Positions 16,132 through 24,460 of a stretch of DNA of 64,000 nt are shown here, piece after piece. The notes beneath the pieces were generated by a model, which was not told the origin of the DNA, did not search any database, and saw only the letters and a list, made by a program, of their open reading frames with translations. The stretch is taken from the NCBI GenBank assembly GCA_046328035.1, contig JAXLXI010000024.1, positions 4,530-68,529 of the forward strand, read 5' to 3'. The translations under genes were made by a program, and so were the position numbers. Origin of the DNA: JBGASG01 sp046328035 (GTDB lineage Bacteria > Cyanobacteriota > Vampirovibrionia > Obscuribacterales > Obscuribacteraceae). Numbering within the stretch: position 1 is the stretch's first letter; every line of letters starts with the position of its first letter.

Positions 16132-16863
16132 ATGGCAGGAACAGCAGATGCAGCCGAGAGAACTCCAGTAGAACATTTCACTGGACGCTTGCCTTCATCA
16201 ATAACAGATCAAAACGATTCGGCCACTACCGAGATTGCGCAGAACACCTGGGCGCCCGGCACGGCCATCGACGCGCTCAATGCAACGGGCAGCCACACGG
16301 GCGCCGACCGCGGACCGATTGCCGATATCACTTTGCCCGCCGGCTGGACGCAGAGCGAGCATTCATTCGGTGCGATCGGACAGAGCAGCAACGAAGTGTT
16401 CAGCCCTGCCGGCGATGCCACCACCAAGCTGGGTATTTTCTACGGCGGTCTGCCGGTGGGTGAGGATGCCGCGCGAGCGTTTCGTGACGTTCTCGGGAAG
16501 AAACCGGCAAACGACGGCGCGCAGCCGCTTTCTGCGGACGAGATTCGCGCGCTCTCTCAAGTGATGGGGCGGTACCAGGCCGGTGACAATCAATTCACTA
16601 ATTCCGGTCAATATCGCGCGCCGGCATTTGACCTGCGCAACGCGATCACCATGCAAGTGAACGGACGTACTGTCGTGGCCGTGGAAGGCAGTTTCCGCGA
16701 TGCGCGCGGCAATGCGATGCGCGACTTCGTCGGCATCTTTGCCGACAGCGACGGCACCGGACAGCGCGTGGAACAGGTCTTTATGTCCACGGCTCCCGGG
16801 CAAATGGCCAATCGCTCTAAGGACTTCATCGACACTATCGATAGTGTCGTCTGGAAAAAGTAG
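16132..16863 (+). CDS. S2: small array protein, partner gene of L1
   Basis: ATG 16132 follows AGAGGG. 243 residues, soluble-looking, no signal peptide. Paralogue of S1 and S3, with the same blocks in the same order: RGPIADITLPAGWTQSE, EVFSPAGDATTKLGIFYGGL, LSADEIRALSQVMGRYQAGD, NQFTNSGQYRAPAFDL, MQVNGRTVVAVEGSF, GIFADSDGTGQRVEQVFMS and a final DSVVWK. It lies 60 bp after L1 with no promoter copy between, so L1-S2 form one transcription unit, mirrored by L2-S3. The pairing of each L with an S downstream suggests that S acts on or with L (inhibitor, chaperone or export adaptor). Which of these is true cannot be told from sequence. Confidence 0.8.
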   Translation: MAGTADAAERTPVEHFTGRLPSSITDQNDSATTEIAQNTWAPGTAIDALNATGSHTGADRGPIADITLPAGWTQSEHSFGAIGQSSNEVFSPAGDATTKLGIFYGGLPVGEDAARAFRDVLGKKPANDGAQPLSADEIRALSQVMGRYQAGDNQFTNSGQYRAPAFDLRNAITMQVNGRTVVAVEGSFRDARGNAMRDFVGIFADSDGTGQRVEQVFMSTAPGQMANRSKDFIDTIDSVVWKK

Positions 16864-16885
16864 ACTGCATAGCGCTGCGGGCAGT

Positions 16886-16930
16886 TGTGCGTAATAGCGC
16901 ACCGACAAAGGCGGCGCACTTTGCTATCTT
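16886..16930 (+). promoter_or_regulatory. Array promoter copy 3 (upstream of L2)
   Basis: TGTGCGTAATAGCGCAC at 16886-16902, -35-like CCGACA at 16902-16907, 17-bp spacer, -10-like TATCTT at 16925-16930. It is almost the same as copy 2 despite lying between different coding sequences. A leader of about 195 nt follows, with an ACCAC...GTGGT hairpin at 17036-17050. Confidence 0.72.
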
Positions 16931-17127
16931 AATCGTACCCGACGTATTACCACCGATCTCTACGTAATCAATCGAGCCAGCTTCCTCTGGAAGCGGCGAC
17001 CATCCATCTGACCCCTTCCTCGTAAAACATCCACCACCACCTTACGTGGTGCGCAGTGTTCGCTGCGCGCGATGCAACCTCGAATTGCCGCGCCGTCAAC
17101 ATCGCCTCGCAAGGAGCTTTCTTTACT

Positions 17128-19722
17128 ATGCCTCCAGAAACTACCGATACGCAAGCGCAAACGCAAAACAACAACGCGGCGCCGACCTTCGATATTAAGG
17201 CACTGTACGATGACTTTGATGCTAAAAAGCAAACCTCCGGAGCGGCTGGCGGTGCTCTGCGATACGGCGCCAGCGCCGACACTTTGGAAGTGGTGGCACC
17301 GCCGCCTGGTCCGTTGTCCCACGCTGATGTGGACGCTGATGGGTCGATCACGTTTGATGGCAGGCAAAATGAGATAAACAACGACAGGAATAAAGACGAT
17401 CAAGAGACGCTTCAGGAAAAGCTGAAAGAACTCTCTGACCGGCGTATGCAGCAGCAACAGCAGTCGGATGTTGGTCCGAACGGCAAGGTGACCAAAGATG
17501 ACCAGGGTCGAGTAGTCGAAGTCGATTATCCGGATGGCACGTCCCGTAAGTTTGGTTATGGCGAAGACGGCAAACTCAATCGCATCGAGCAGCCTGATGG
17601 CACCGTGCTCGAACTGAAGGACGGCAAATGGCAGTACGCCAAGAGCGACAACAAGCCGATTCCCGGACCACCGAAGCCCGGTGGCAAAATAGACAACGAC
17701 GCCAAGCCGCATGGTGACGGCACCAACCATAACCCTGGCGATACCACTGATGGTGGTATTAAGATCCCGCCGGGCATATTCGGCAAGGTCGGTCCCGACA
17801 TCATCAATCCGCAAGTCAACGCCGATGGCACCTTCACTTACCAGACCAGCGACGGACACGAATACAGTTATTTCTCCAACGGCAACTCGCAAATTCACAG
17901 CTCCAAGGACGGTTCGCTGGTCAGTCTGGACAGTGAAGGACGCGTGGTCAGCGTTGTCACCGGACGGGGCGACGCGAGTGCTTTCGGCTATGACGAGGAC
18001 GGCAATCTAAACAGTTTCAACGACAACGGACATGCCTATTTCCTCAAAGACGGCAAATGGACCACAGCCGATGGTCAGCCGGCTCCCATCACTGATGTAT
18101 CCGTCAGCGATAAGGGTGTGATCTCCTACACAAATCCGGAAACCGGCGAACAAATCGAAAAGCGTCCCGACCGCACTCAGGCTGTTACCAACGCCAACGG
18201 TTCGAAGAATGAGTTTAATGCCGATGGACAGATAACCAGTTATGTCAGCGCCGACGGACGCACCAAGCGCAGCTACGAATACGATGCCAACGGCGAGCTG
18301 AACAAGATTACCGAGAAAGGCAACACGTTCACGCGCGACGCTAACGGAGACTGGACCGACAAAGACGGCAACAAGGTGACCAACGTTCAGCTCGACAAAG
18401 ATGGACGGCTGCAGTACACCGACAAAGATGGACATATAGTCATCGAGAATACCGATGGCACCACTTCTGTGACAGCGCGGACCGAAGAGCAGCTCCAGGA
18501 GATAATGAAAGCCATTCACGATGGCGACAAATTTCCTGACTGGGTGTCTGGCGGGTTCGGCGACAAGATTAACGACGAACTTAGAAACATGAGCCCCGCC
18601 GACCGCGTCGCTCTGCAACAGATGTACGAGAAGGAGTATGGTTCGCGCCTGACCGATGATCTGGTCGAAAAGTTCGGCTGGGATCAAGTCGGCGAAGCCG
18701 TTCAAGGTCTGGAGGCCGCCCGCCTCATGGACGACGCCGCCCGCAATTTGCCGGAGAAAGAGCGCCAGGAGTTCCTCAACAACCTGAACACGTTCTTGCA
18801 GCGCGCCGATCAAGCCGGCATGAGCCCTGAAGAAGTGGCGCGCACATTGGGCGCCATTGATAAACTGCTCACCGCCACCGACGGCAAAGTAGACGGCACC
18901 CTGCGCAAAGTGCTGGCCGAACAGATGATGGCATTCGCCGCCGATCCGTCGAGCATTGACCAGGGCTACCACCTGACCTGCAACGTGACCGACGTGGAGG
19001 TCGTTACCTGGATGCGCAATCCGGCGGCTGCCGCCGAGATGGTGTCCGACATGGCGCTCACGGGCGAGTGGACCTCTCCCGACGGGCACAAGGTGACCAT
19101 TCCGCCGCAAAACTTCATTCCACAAGAAGGTTCGTACGACAGCACCAACTCCAATGAGCGCTTGTTCGCATCGCAGATCTTCCAGGCGACGGCGATCAGT
19201 GACTGGGGCAGCCGGCAACACCCACCCAAGTACTACGCTCAATTGCAACCGGATGCGCAAAACTCGACCGGCGAATTCTGGACCGACGCCGACGGTAACC
19301 CGCTGCCCGATAAAGACAAGGACGGCAACCCGATTCCGATGGGTTTCCATGGCTGGGGCTGCGAAGCCATCGCCGAGGAAACTCAACGCCTCAACCCCGA
19401 TCAATCTGCATTCTTCATTAACGGGAAGTACGGCGATCTCGGCGGCAAGGGCACCACATTCGAGAATGAGCAGGAGTTCCGTGAGCAACTGGAGAAGGCC
19501 AAGGCGGAAGGACGCATGCCGATCATCATATATGTAGCGGCTGGTGACCCCGTATTCGGTGGCAATTCGCTGCCCGGAACCAAGGGACACAACATGAATC
19601 ACGTAGTTGTCATCGATGACTACAATCCGGTTACCGGACAGGTATTGATAGATAACACCTGGGGCGACGACTCAGATCACTGGGTGAGCGTCAATGACAT
19701 GTACCGTGCCACATACAACTAA
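17128..19722 (+). CDS. L2: second YD/RHS-like and papain-like domain protein
   Basis: ATG 17128 follows AAGGAG by 11 nt. 864 residues, full-length paralogue of L1 with the same layout: short polar N-terminus; YD-like unit at about 127-165 (SRKFGYGEDGKLNRIEQPDG); Gly/Pro-rich linker; second repeat block about 226-454 (RSYEYDANGELNKI, WTDKDGNKVTNVQL); helical part about 455-608; papain-like domain about 608-864. Catalytic-type residues are retained: Gln612 and Cys618 (DQGYHLTCN, Q-to-C spacing six), His825 (MNHVVVIDDY) and Asn843 (IDNTWGD). The N-terminal 110 residues and the linkers diverge most from L1, while the helical and peptidase parts are strongly conserved, including GSYDSTNSNERLFASQIFQA. 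S3 follows after 57 bp. Confidence 0.85.
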   Translation: MPPETTDTQAQTQNNNAAPTFDIKALYDDFDAKKQTSGAAGGALRYGASADTLEVVAPPPGPLSHADVDADGSITFDGRQNEINNDRNKDDQETLQEKLKELSDRRMQQQQQSDVGPNGKVTKDDQGRVVEVDYPDGTSRKFGYGEDGKLNRIEQPDGTVLELKDGKWQYAKSDNKPIPGPPKPGGKIDNDAKPHGDGTNHNPGDTTDGGIKIPPGIFGKVGPDIINPQVNADGTFTYQTSDGHEYSYFSNGNSQIHSSKDGSLVSLDSEGRVVSVVTGRGDASAFGYDEDGNLNSFNDNGHAYFLKDGKWTTADGQPAPITDVSVSDKGVISYTNPETGEQIEKRPDRTQAVTNANGSKNEFNADGQITSYVSADGRTKRSYEYDANGELNKITEKGNTFTRDANGDWTDKDGNKVTNVQLDKDGRLQYTDKDGHIVIENTDGTTSVTARTEEQLQEIMKAIHDGDKFPDWVSGGFGDKINDELRNMSPADRVALQQMYEKEYGSRLTDDLVEKFGWDQVGEAVQGLEAARLMDDAARNLPEKERQEFLNNLNTFLQRADQAGMSPEEVARTLGAIDKLLTATDGKVDGTLRKVLAEQMMAFAADPSSIDQGYHLTCNVTDVEVVTWMRNPAAAAEMVSDMALTGEWTSPDGHKVTIPPQNFIPQEGSYDSTNSNERLFASQIFQATAISDWGSRQHPPKYYAQLQPDAQNSTGEFWTDADGNPLPDKDKDGNPIPMGFHGWGCEAIAEETQRLNPDQSAFFINGKYGDLGGKGTTFENEQEFREQLEKAKAEGRMPIIIYVAAGDPVFGGNSLPGTKGHNMNHVVVIDDYNPVTGQVLIDNTWGDDSDHWVSVNDMYRATYN

Positions 19723-19779
19723 GGCATTCAAGAAGCACTCAGTCGTCAGCTCAATCCATCAAAACAGGAAGGAATAACA

Positions 19780-20565
19780 ATGGCCGGTGATAACACACAG
19801 TCTTCCAAATCAAATCCAGCAGGCGAACTGGAACATTACACCGGGCGCCTGTCTCACCCAGCCGAAGTGCCGGACGCGGGCGCGCAGCAAACTGATGTTG
19901 CCCAGTCGGTGTGGGGTGACAATGCTGCCATGGCATACTTCCGCCTCATGTATGCGGGACAGTCTGGTAGTGGCACCAGCGGTGGCCTCGATCGCGGACC
20001 CATTAGCGATATTGATCTGCCAAGCGGCTGGAGGCAGCGCGAATCATCGTTCGGCTCGATTGGGTTGAGCAGCAACGAAACTTTCAGTCCGCCTGGCGAC
20101 AACGGGACCACCATCGGCATCTACAGCAACGGATTGCGTGCCGGGTCTGAGTCGGCGAAAGCGTTTCTCGACCTACTGAAGAACAAGCCTGCCGAGGACG
20201 GACCGCAAAGATTGACCGCCGATGAAATCCGCTCGCTCTCAGAGATCATGGGGCGCTATCAAGCCGGCGACAATCAATATACAAATAGTGGGAAGTATCG
20301 CCCGCCGGCATTTGAAATCACGAGCGCCTACACGATGCAACTGAATGGTAAAACCGTGCTCGCCGTCGAAGGCAATTTCAAGGACGGCAACAAAACCGAC
20401 GCGCAAGGCCGGGCTGTTACGCGGCAATACAAAGGCATTTTCGCCGATACCGATGGCACCGGCTCCCGAGTCGAACAGGTTTTTCTGTCAACGGCGCCCG
20501 GCAAGCTGCATCAGCATGTCCGCGAGTTCAACGAAACTCTCGACAGCATCAAGTGGAAGTCATAG
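19780..20565 (+). CDS. S3: small array protein, partner gene of L2
   Basis: ATG 19780 with AGGAAGGAA upstream. 261 residues, no signal peptide. Paralogue of S1 and S2: RGPISDIDLPSGWRQRESSF, SNETFSPPGDNGTTIGIYSN, LTADEIRSLSEIMGRYQAGD, NQYTNSGKYRPPAFEI, MQLNGKTVLAVEGNF, GIFADTDGTGSRVEQVFLST and a final DSIKWK. It has an insertion (DGNKTDAQGRAVTRQ) between two C-terminal strands. Located 57 bp after L2, same strand, no promoter copy between. The fixed L-then-S order in both units is the main evidence for a functional pair. Confidence 0.8.
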   Translation: MAGDNTQSSKSNPAGELEHYTGRLSHPAEVPDAGAQQTDVAQSVWGDNAAMAYFRLMYAGQSGSGTSGGLDRGPISDIDLPSGWRQRESSFGSIGLSSNETFSPPGDNGTTIGIYSNGLRAGSESAKAFLDLLKNKPAEDGPQRLTADEIRSLSEIMGRYQAGDNQYTNSGKYRPPAFEITSAYTMQLNGKTVLAVEGNFKDGNKTDAQGRAVTRQYKGIFADTDGTGSRVEQVFLSTAPGKLHQHVREFNETLDSIKWKS

Positions 20566-20630
20566 CCTGAGCCCTGCGAACGCCTGCGGTGTTTGCTGTT
20601 ACACTAGAGGCGACAGTTTGGGGGGGCGAA

Positions 20631-21281
20631 ATGCCGGAGCTGACAAGCATTGCAGTGGACGAGTACCGACCGCTCAAGGGTGTGGGGCGTGTGGCCCAAG
20701 TGTCGATTGTTGTTTCTCTAGTCATGAACATTCTCGGCTCAATTCTCAACGTGGCTGGGGTGGAACTGAGCGTCAGCGAGCTGAAAAATCTCGGTGCACT
20801 GCTCAACATTTTGGGAAACCTGTGCGTAATCCTCGCTTTGCCGATTACGCTCTTAGCGATGGGATTTCTGATCGTCTGGCTGCGCAGGGGAATCAGGAAT
20901 CTTCACACTCTCAATGTTTCCTCCGCCAAAGCGCGGGATTGGCAGGCATTCTCGTTCATCATTCCGGTGCTCAATTTGTTTATGCCGATGTTGGTAATGC
21001 AGGAAGTCTGGAAAGCCAGTGATCCTAATTATCTCGACGATGCATCCTGGAGGTCGGCGCCACCGAGTCCTGTGATCATGGGCTATTGGGTAAGTCTGGT
21101 GGTGCAGATTCTGTTGTTTCTGGTTTCAGCGTTTCTGCCAAACGAGCATTTGGCGATGGCGTTAGAAGCTTTCTCGCTGGCTACCAGTGTTCTGCTTGTA
21201 ATGATCATTGGACAGTTAGCGTCTCGGCAGGAAGCAAAACGAACCCTGCTTCTTCCAGCCTCCCGCGCTCAAGTCGATTAA
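20631..21281 (+). CDS. DUF4328-type membrane protein
   Basis: ATG 20631 follows a G-run ribosome site. 216 residues with hydrophobic segments at about 22-42, 61-85, 105-125, 148-168 and 175-195. The DUF4328 pattern is visible: FLIVWLRRGIRNLHTLN, then WQAFSFIIPVLNLFMPMLVMQEVWKASDP. DUF4328 proteins are uncharacterised inner-membrane proteins. Its stop overlaps the stop of the convergent lipoprotein gene by 4 bp. Confidence 0.8.
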   Translation: MPELTSIAVDEYRPLKGVGRVAQVSIVVSLVMNILGSILNVAGVELSVSELKNLGALLNILGNLCVILALPITLLAMGFLIVWLRRGIRNLHTLNVSSAKARDWQAFSFIIPVLNLFMPMLVMQEVWKASDPNYLDDASWRSAPPSPVIMGYWVSLVVQILLFLVSAFLPNEHLAMALEAFSLATSVLLVMIIGQLASRQEAKRTLLLPASRAQVD

Positions 21282-22162
21282 TGTCCCGATTGCATGCGAG
21301 CCAACTGCGACTTTGCTAACTGATTGATGAAACGATCGGGCGTCGAGTGCTCGATAACGAAGTTGAGTTCTTTAACTGCCGCGGCAGTGTCTGTTGGACC
21401 GTCATCTGGAGTCGTTTTGTCAGCGGCATCCTTTGGTGCTTTCGCTACCAGGTTCATACCCGAAACGCAGTGTGCTTCAGGCAAATCCCATTCGCTGTCG
21501 GCGGTGGTGGCAACCATCTTGCCGCCGTCGATCTGTCCACGCAAATATTGCAATGCCGGATACGGCCACTTCTCCCAAACATATTTCTGCGCGTTGTCGT
21601 CGTTTTTGTGTGCCATCACATAGCTGTCTTTGGCATAGTTAGCCATCGCCCGCGCGGCGATTTTTTCCGCTTCCGCATCCTTGTCAGCGAGCTTGTAAGC
21701 CAGTGCACAGTACACCGCATCCTCCAGATTTGGTGTTTCGGGAGCACTATCTAGTTTCTTCCTGAATTGTTCTGCCGCCTCGGCCGCATGCCCCTGGCAA
21801 AGCTCTATCTTGCCCAAGAGACCGCTGACCTGCAACTTGAACTCTTCGGCTTTTTTGCAATCAGCTGTAGCTTTGTCGTAGTCGCTGACGCCCATATACG
21901 CCTGAGCGCGTCCCACGTAGTACTCGCCGCGCTTCGGGTTTTGTTCGATCAAATGTGTGAAGGCTTCGATTGCTTTTGGGTAGTCATGTTTTTGCAATGC
22001 TGCCTGCCCGTCCCAGTTCTCTTGGGCGCGCTCGGCGCGTTGCTGTCCTTGTTCGCTGCAGCCTGTTAAGAGCGCGCCCACTGAGACCATTGTCGCCGCC
22101 ACGCATGCCGCCATCGCTATCCGATCCAGCAATTGCAAGTTTCTTGTCGAACCCAGTTTCAT
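21278..22162 (-). CDS. TPR-containing lipoprotein
   Basis: ATG 22162 is chosen because it opens a normal lipoprotein signal (MKLGSTRNLQLLDRIAMAAC then ...GALLTGC with the lipobox Cys near residue 35); longer frames upstream are not convincing. 294 residues. After the lipid Cys a TPR section runs to about residue 160 (NWDGQAALQKHDYPKAIEAF, RGEYYVGRAQAYMGVSDYDK, EAAEQFRKKLD). The C-terminal part contains further helices. Expected to be anchored in the inner or outer membrane as a protein-binding scaffold. Partner unknown. Confidence 0.82.
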   Translation of the reverse strand: MKLGSTRNLQLLDRIAMAACVAATMVSVGALLTGCSEQGQQRAERAQENWDGQAALQKHDYPKAIEAFTHLIEQNPKRGEYYVGRAQAYMGVSDYDKATADCKKAEEFKLQVSGLLGKIELCQGHAAEAAEQFRKKLDSAPETPNLEDAVYCALAYKLADKDAEAEKIAARAMANYAKDSYVMAHKNDDNAQKYVWEKWPYPALQYLRGQIDGGKMVATTADSEWDLPEAHCVSGMNLVAKAPKDAADKTTPDDGPTDTAAAVKELNFVIEHSTPDRFINQLAKSQLARMQSGH

Positions 22163-22217
22163 ATCCGCTGACCTTTGTGTGTATCCTGTATATGCTAGCG
22201 TTTCCTTGCCGGCGCTT

Positions 22218-23012
22218 CTATCGCTCGTGAACCTTTCCTGATTCGTGCTTCTTTGGAGCTGTTTCCGCTCCTGATACCTTCTGATTGATCTTGATAAGCG
22301 CGCCTCGCAACAAATCGTACTCGCGTGATGTCGGCTGTGCTCTCTGGTAAAAGCCTCGCAATTCGAGCAATACTTTGTCCCGGTTGAAGGTACGGGAAAA
22401 CTCAACTGCATCCAAAAGAGTTCCCAATTGTTCGAACAGTTGATCGTTCTGCTGTCCGGTCGGCAACGACGCCGGGGCGGCAGCCGCACCCGAAGCAGCC
22501 GCACCCGAGGAATCGGCGCTCGTCCCTGACTTTACGGACAGTTCGTAAGCACAGATGGCAACTGCCTGAGCCATATTCAGTGCTGGAAACCCGGCATCAG
22601 TAGGAATCGTAGATACCTGGTGGCACCGTAGAAGTTCCTCACGCGTCAGCCCGTTACGCTCATCTCCGAAAACAATCGCCACTTTGTTGGCGCCATTACC
22701 GGCGGTGCAGACCGCATCTGCGGCAATCGCGGTGAACGGCACCGGAACCATGTCACGCTGTTGCCCGGACGTGGTTCCAATCGCGAAACTGATATCCTGC
22801 AACGCGCTATCAAGACTTTCAAAGACTTCGCTGCTTTTCAGAAGATCGAAGGCACCAACGGACATGCGCCGCGCTTCGGAATCCTTATATCCTTTGGGCG
22901 GCTCGACGAAACGCAAATGCGCAAAGCCGAAGTTCTTCATGACGCGCGCCACCGAGCCGATGTTACCCAAATAGACCGGCTTAACGAGAATAAAGTAAAC
23001 GTTGTCGCGCAC
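22218..23012 (-). CDS. trmJ: SPOUT RNA 2'-O-methyltransferase, TrmJ-like
   Basis: 264 residues with a GTG start at 23012. The SpoU/TrmH fold is evident: VYFILVKPVYLGNIGSVARV (N-terminal motif 1 with NIGSVAR), RFVEPPKGYKDSEARRMSVG, the knot motif KVAIVFGDERNGLTREEL, and the SAM-binding end TIPTDAGFPALNMAQAVAIC. These features match TrmJ, which methylates ribose 32 of several tRNAs. An Ala-rich insert near residue 190 precedes the helical tail. The assignment to TrmJ rather than another SpoU subgroup rests on the length and the P-x-L-N-M-A-Q-A signature. Confidence 0.85.
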   Translation of the reverse strand: MRDNVYFILVKPVYLGNIGSVARVMKNFGFAHLRFVEPPKGYKDSEARRMSVGAFDLLKSSEVFESLDSALQDISFAIGTTSGQQRDMVPVPFTAIAADAVCTAGNGANKVAIVFGDERNGLTREELLRCHQVSTIPTDAGFPALNMAQAVAICAYELSVKSGTSADSSGAAASGAAAAPASLPTGQQNDQLFEQLGTLLDAVEFSRTFNRDKVLLELRGFYQRAQPTSREYDLLRGALIKINQKVSGAETAPKKHESGKVHER

Positions 23013-23089
23013 CTGATGATTTAACCTGCGAACTCGTACTCAAACTGGTTTGCGGATAGGATAGTGCCTTGTGCGCAATCGATGCAAAA

Positions 23090-24163
23090 ATGGAGTGCAA
23101 ATTGAGAAGAAACCCATCATATATGTCGCTCTTCAGCAGCGCTCTGGCGCTGGTACTGCTGTTGGGAGGTTGCGCGGGTGGCGGTGGTGGCGGCGCCGGT
23201 GGTCCGGAAGGCGGGAGCACTCCGCCTGGCAAGCTCCAACCAATCACGATTGCCCAGTTTGGGCACCTGTTTCTTTACTTGCCACTCTATGTTGCAATAG
23301 ACAAGGGGTTCTTCAAAGACGAAGGGCTGGAGGTGAAGTTAGTCTCCACCGGCGGCGATGAAAAAACCTTTGCTGCCGTATCCAGCGGCAACGCCCAGTT
23401 TGGGGTTTCTGACCCGACATTCGCGGCTATCGCGCGAGAGAGAGGACAGGGCGGCAAAGTAGTGGCACAGGTCGTTAACGGTGTGCCGTTCTGGGGAGTG
23501 ACTTTTCGCAAGGATCTAAAGCCAATCAAAAAGGTAGAAGACTTGAAGGGCTTGCGCATAGCCACTTTCACAGCCCCCTCCACGAGCTACACCGTCATGA
23601 AAAAGGTGCTCCAGAATCAAGGCAAGCCTGTCGATGCCAAGATTGTCCAGGGCGCACCGACAGGTAGCATCGTCGCTATGGCAAAGGCTAACCAGGCTGA
23701 CATCGCCATGGAACTCGAACCCTCCGCCTCCATCGCCGTCGGGCAAGGTGCAACGATTGTGTGGTCATTGCAGAAACAGTTTGGTGACTTCGCAATCACC
23801 GGTCTAACTGTCACGGATGCTTATCGCGAAAAGAATGGCGACACGATTCAACGAGTCGTCAATGCGCTCTCCCGCGCCATGCAATTCATCCGAAACGACT
23901 TCCAGGGCACGCTCTCCATCGCCCATCAGGAGTTTCCGGAGGTTGACGAGAAAATCCTCAGCGCTGCGCTGAAGCGCATGCTCGATGAGAACACGATTCC
24001 CAAGTCACCGGTACTGTCACCGACCGCCTGGGACAGAGCAATAAAACTGCGTCAAGAAACTGGTGACATAAAAGGCGACGGTGCCTACAAAGACAACGTC
24101 GACATGACCTTTGCTAATCAAGTGCGCCCCCACCCCGAAGACCAAATTCACCACGACAAGTAG
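23090..24163 (+). CDS. ABC importer substrate-binding lipoprotein (NMT1/SsuA/TauA type)
   Basis: ATG 23090 is chosen since it gives a positively charged n-region before the hydrophobic core; TTG 23069 and ATG 23123 are alternatives. 357 residues. Lipoprotein signal with lipobox LLGGC near residue 30, then a Gly-rich linker. The periplasmic-binding core follows: ITIAQFGHLFLYLPLYVAID, GFFKDEGLEVKLVSTGGDEK, SGNAQFGVSDPTFAAIARER, and LKGLRIATFTAPSTSY. This is the NMT1/THI5-like family used for sulfonates, nitrate, taurine or pyrimidine precursors. The ligand cannot be assigned. The ATPase and permease genes follow, but a 430-bp repeat island intervenes. Confidence 0.88.
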   Translation: MECKLRRNPSYMSLFSSALALVLLLGGCAGGGGGGAGGPEGGSTPPGKLQPITIAQFGHLFLYLPLYVAIDKGFFKDEGLEVKLVSTGGDEKTFAAVSSGNAQFGVSDPTFAAIARERGQGGKVVAQVVNGVPFWGVTFRKDLKPIKKVEDLKGLRIATFTAPSTSYTVMKKVLQNQGKPVDAKIVQGAPTGSIVAMAKANQADIAMELEPSASIAVGQGATIVWSLQKQFGDFAITGLTVTDAYREKNGDTIQRVVNALSRAMQFIRNDFQGTLSIAHQEFPEVDEKILSAALKRMLDENTIPKSPVLSPTAWDRAIKLRQETGDIKGDGAYKDNVDMTFANQVRPHPEDQIHHDK

Positions 24164-24170
24164 CCTCTCT

Positions 24171-24210
24171 CTGTCCCCTGAGTTTTACCCGGGTAAAACT
24201 CAGGGGACAG
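24171..24210. repeat. 40-bp perfect palindrome
   Basis: CTGTCCCCTGAGTTTTACCC at 24171-24190 is followed at once by its exact reverse complement at 24191-24210, with no loop. The core is TTTTACCCGGGTAAAA. It starts 8 bp after the stop of the substrate-binding gene. As RNA it would be a 20-bp hairpin with no room for a loop at the very centre; as DNA it is a candidate cruciform or dimer site. Confidence 0.9.
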
Positions 24211-24215
24211 CATAC

Positions 24216-24231
24216 TTTTACCCGGGTAAAA
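24216..24231. repeat. Second copy of the TTTTACCCGGGTAAAA palindrome
   Basis: The same 16-bp perfect palindrome as the core of the 40-bp element, 5 bp beyond its end. Confidence 0.85.
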
Positions 24232-24261
24232 ATGGGTCGCCTCCCTTCTGCACAGCCGGAT

Positions 24262-24437
24262 CTCAACCGATATCGCTTGAGGTTTTGGGCACCGGCCTGG
24301 ATTTTCTCAACCGATATCGCTTGAGGTTTTGGGCACCGGCCCGGATTTACTCAACCGATATCGCTTGAAGTTTTGGGCACCGGCCTGGATTTTCTCAACC
24401 GATATCGCTTGAGATTTGAGGTGCAGGACTGGATAAG
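24262..24437. repeat. Four tandem 44-bp units with internal imperfect palindrome
   Basis: Units begin at 24262, 24306, 24350 and 24394, exactly 44 bp apart; the first three are nearly identical and the fourth diverges in its second half. Each unit opens with CTCAACCGATATCGCTTGAG, a 20-bp palindrome with one mismatched pair, followed by GTTTTGGGCACCGG and a short C/T-variable tail. The units are contiguous, with no spacers, so this is a minisatellite or REP-like cluster and not a CRISPR. A related, shorter copy is at about 43984-44040. Confidence 0.9.
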
Positions 24438-24444
24438 CCTTGAG

Positions 24445-24460
24445 TTTTACCCGGGTAAAA
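24445..24460. repeat. Third copy of the TTTTACCCGGGTAAAA palindrome
   Basis: Identical 16-bp palindrome, 8 bp after the 44-bp array, so the palindromes bracket the tandem units. The remaining sequence to 24592 shows no gene. Confidence 0.85.

Noticed and set aside
18007..19602. Antisense open frame of 531 codons across L2
   Set aside because: It lies wholly inside L2, whose catalytic-type residues and ribosome site are clear. Codon bias of a GC-rich gene opens the opposite strand; no ribosome site or family features.
20345..21022. Plus-strand frame of 225 codons bridging S3 and the DUF4328 gene
   Set aside because: It overlaps two supported genes in another frame and has no domain features.
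24262..24437. Possible CRISPR array
   Set aside because: The 44-bp units are contiguous and nearly identical throughout, with no unique spacers and no cas genes.
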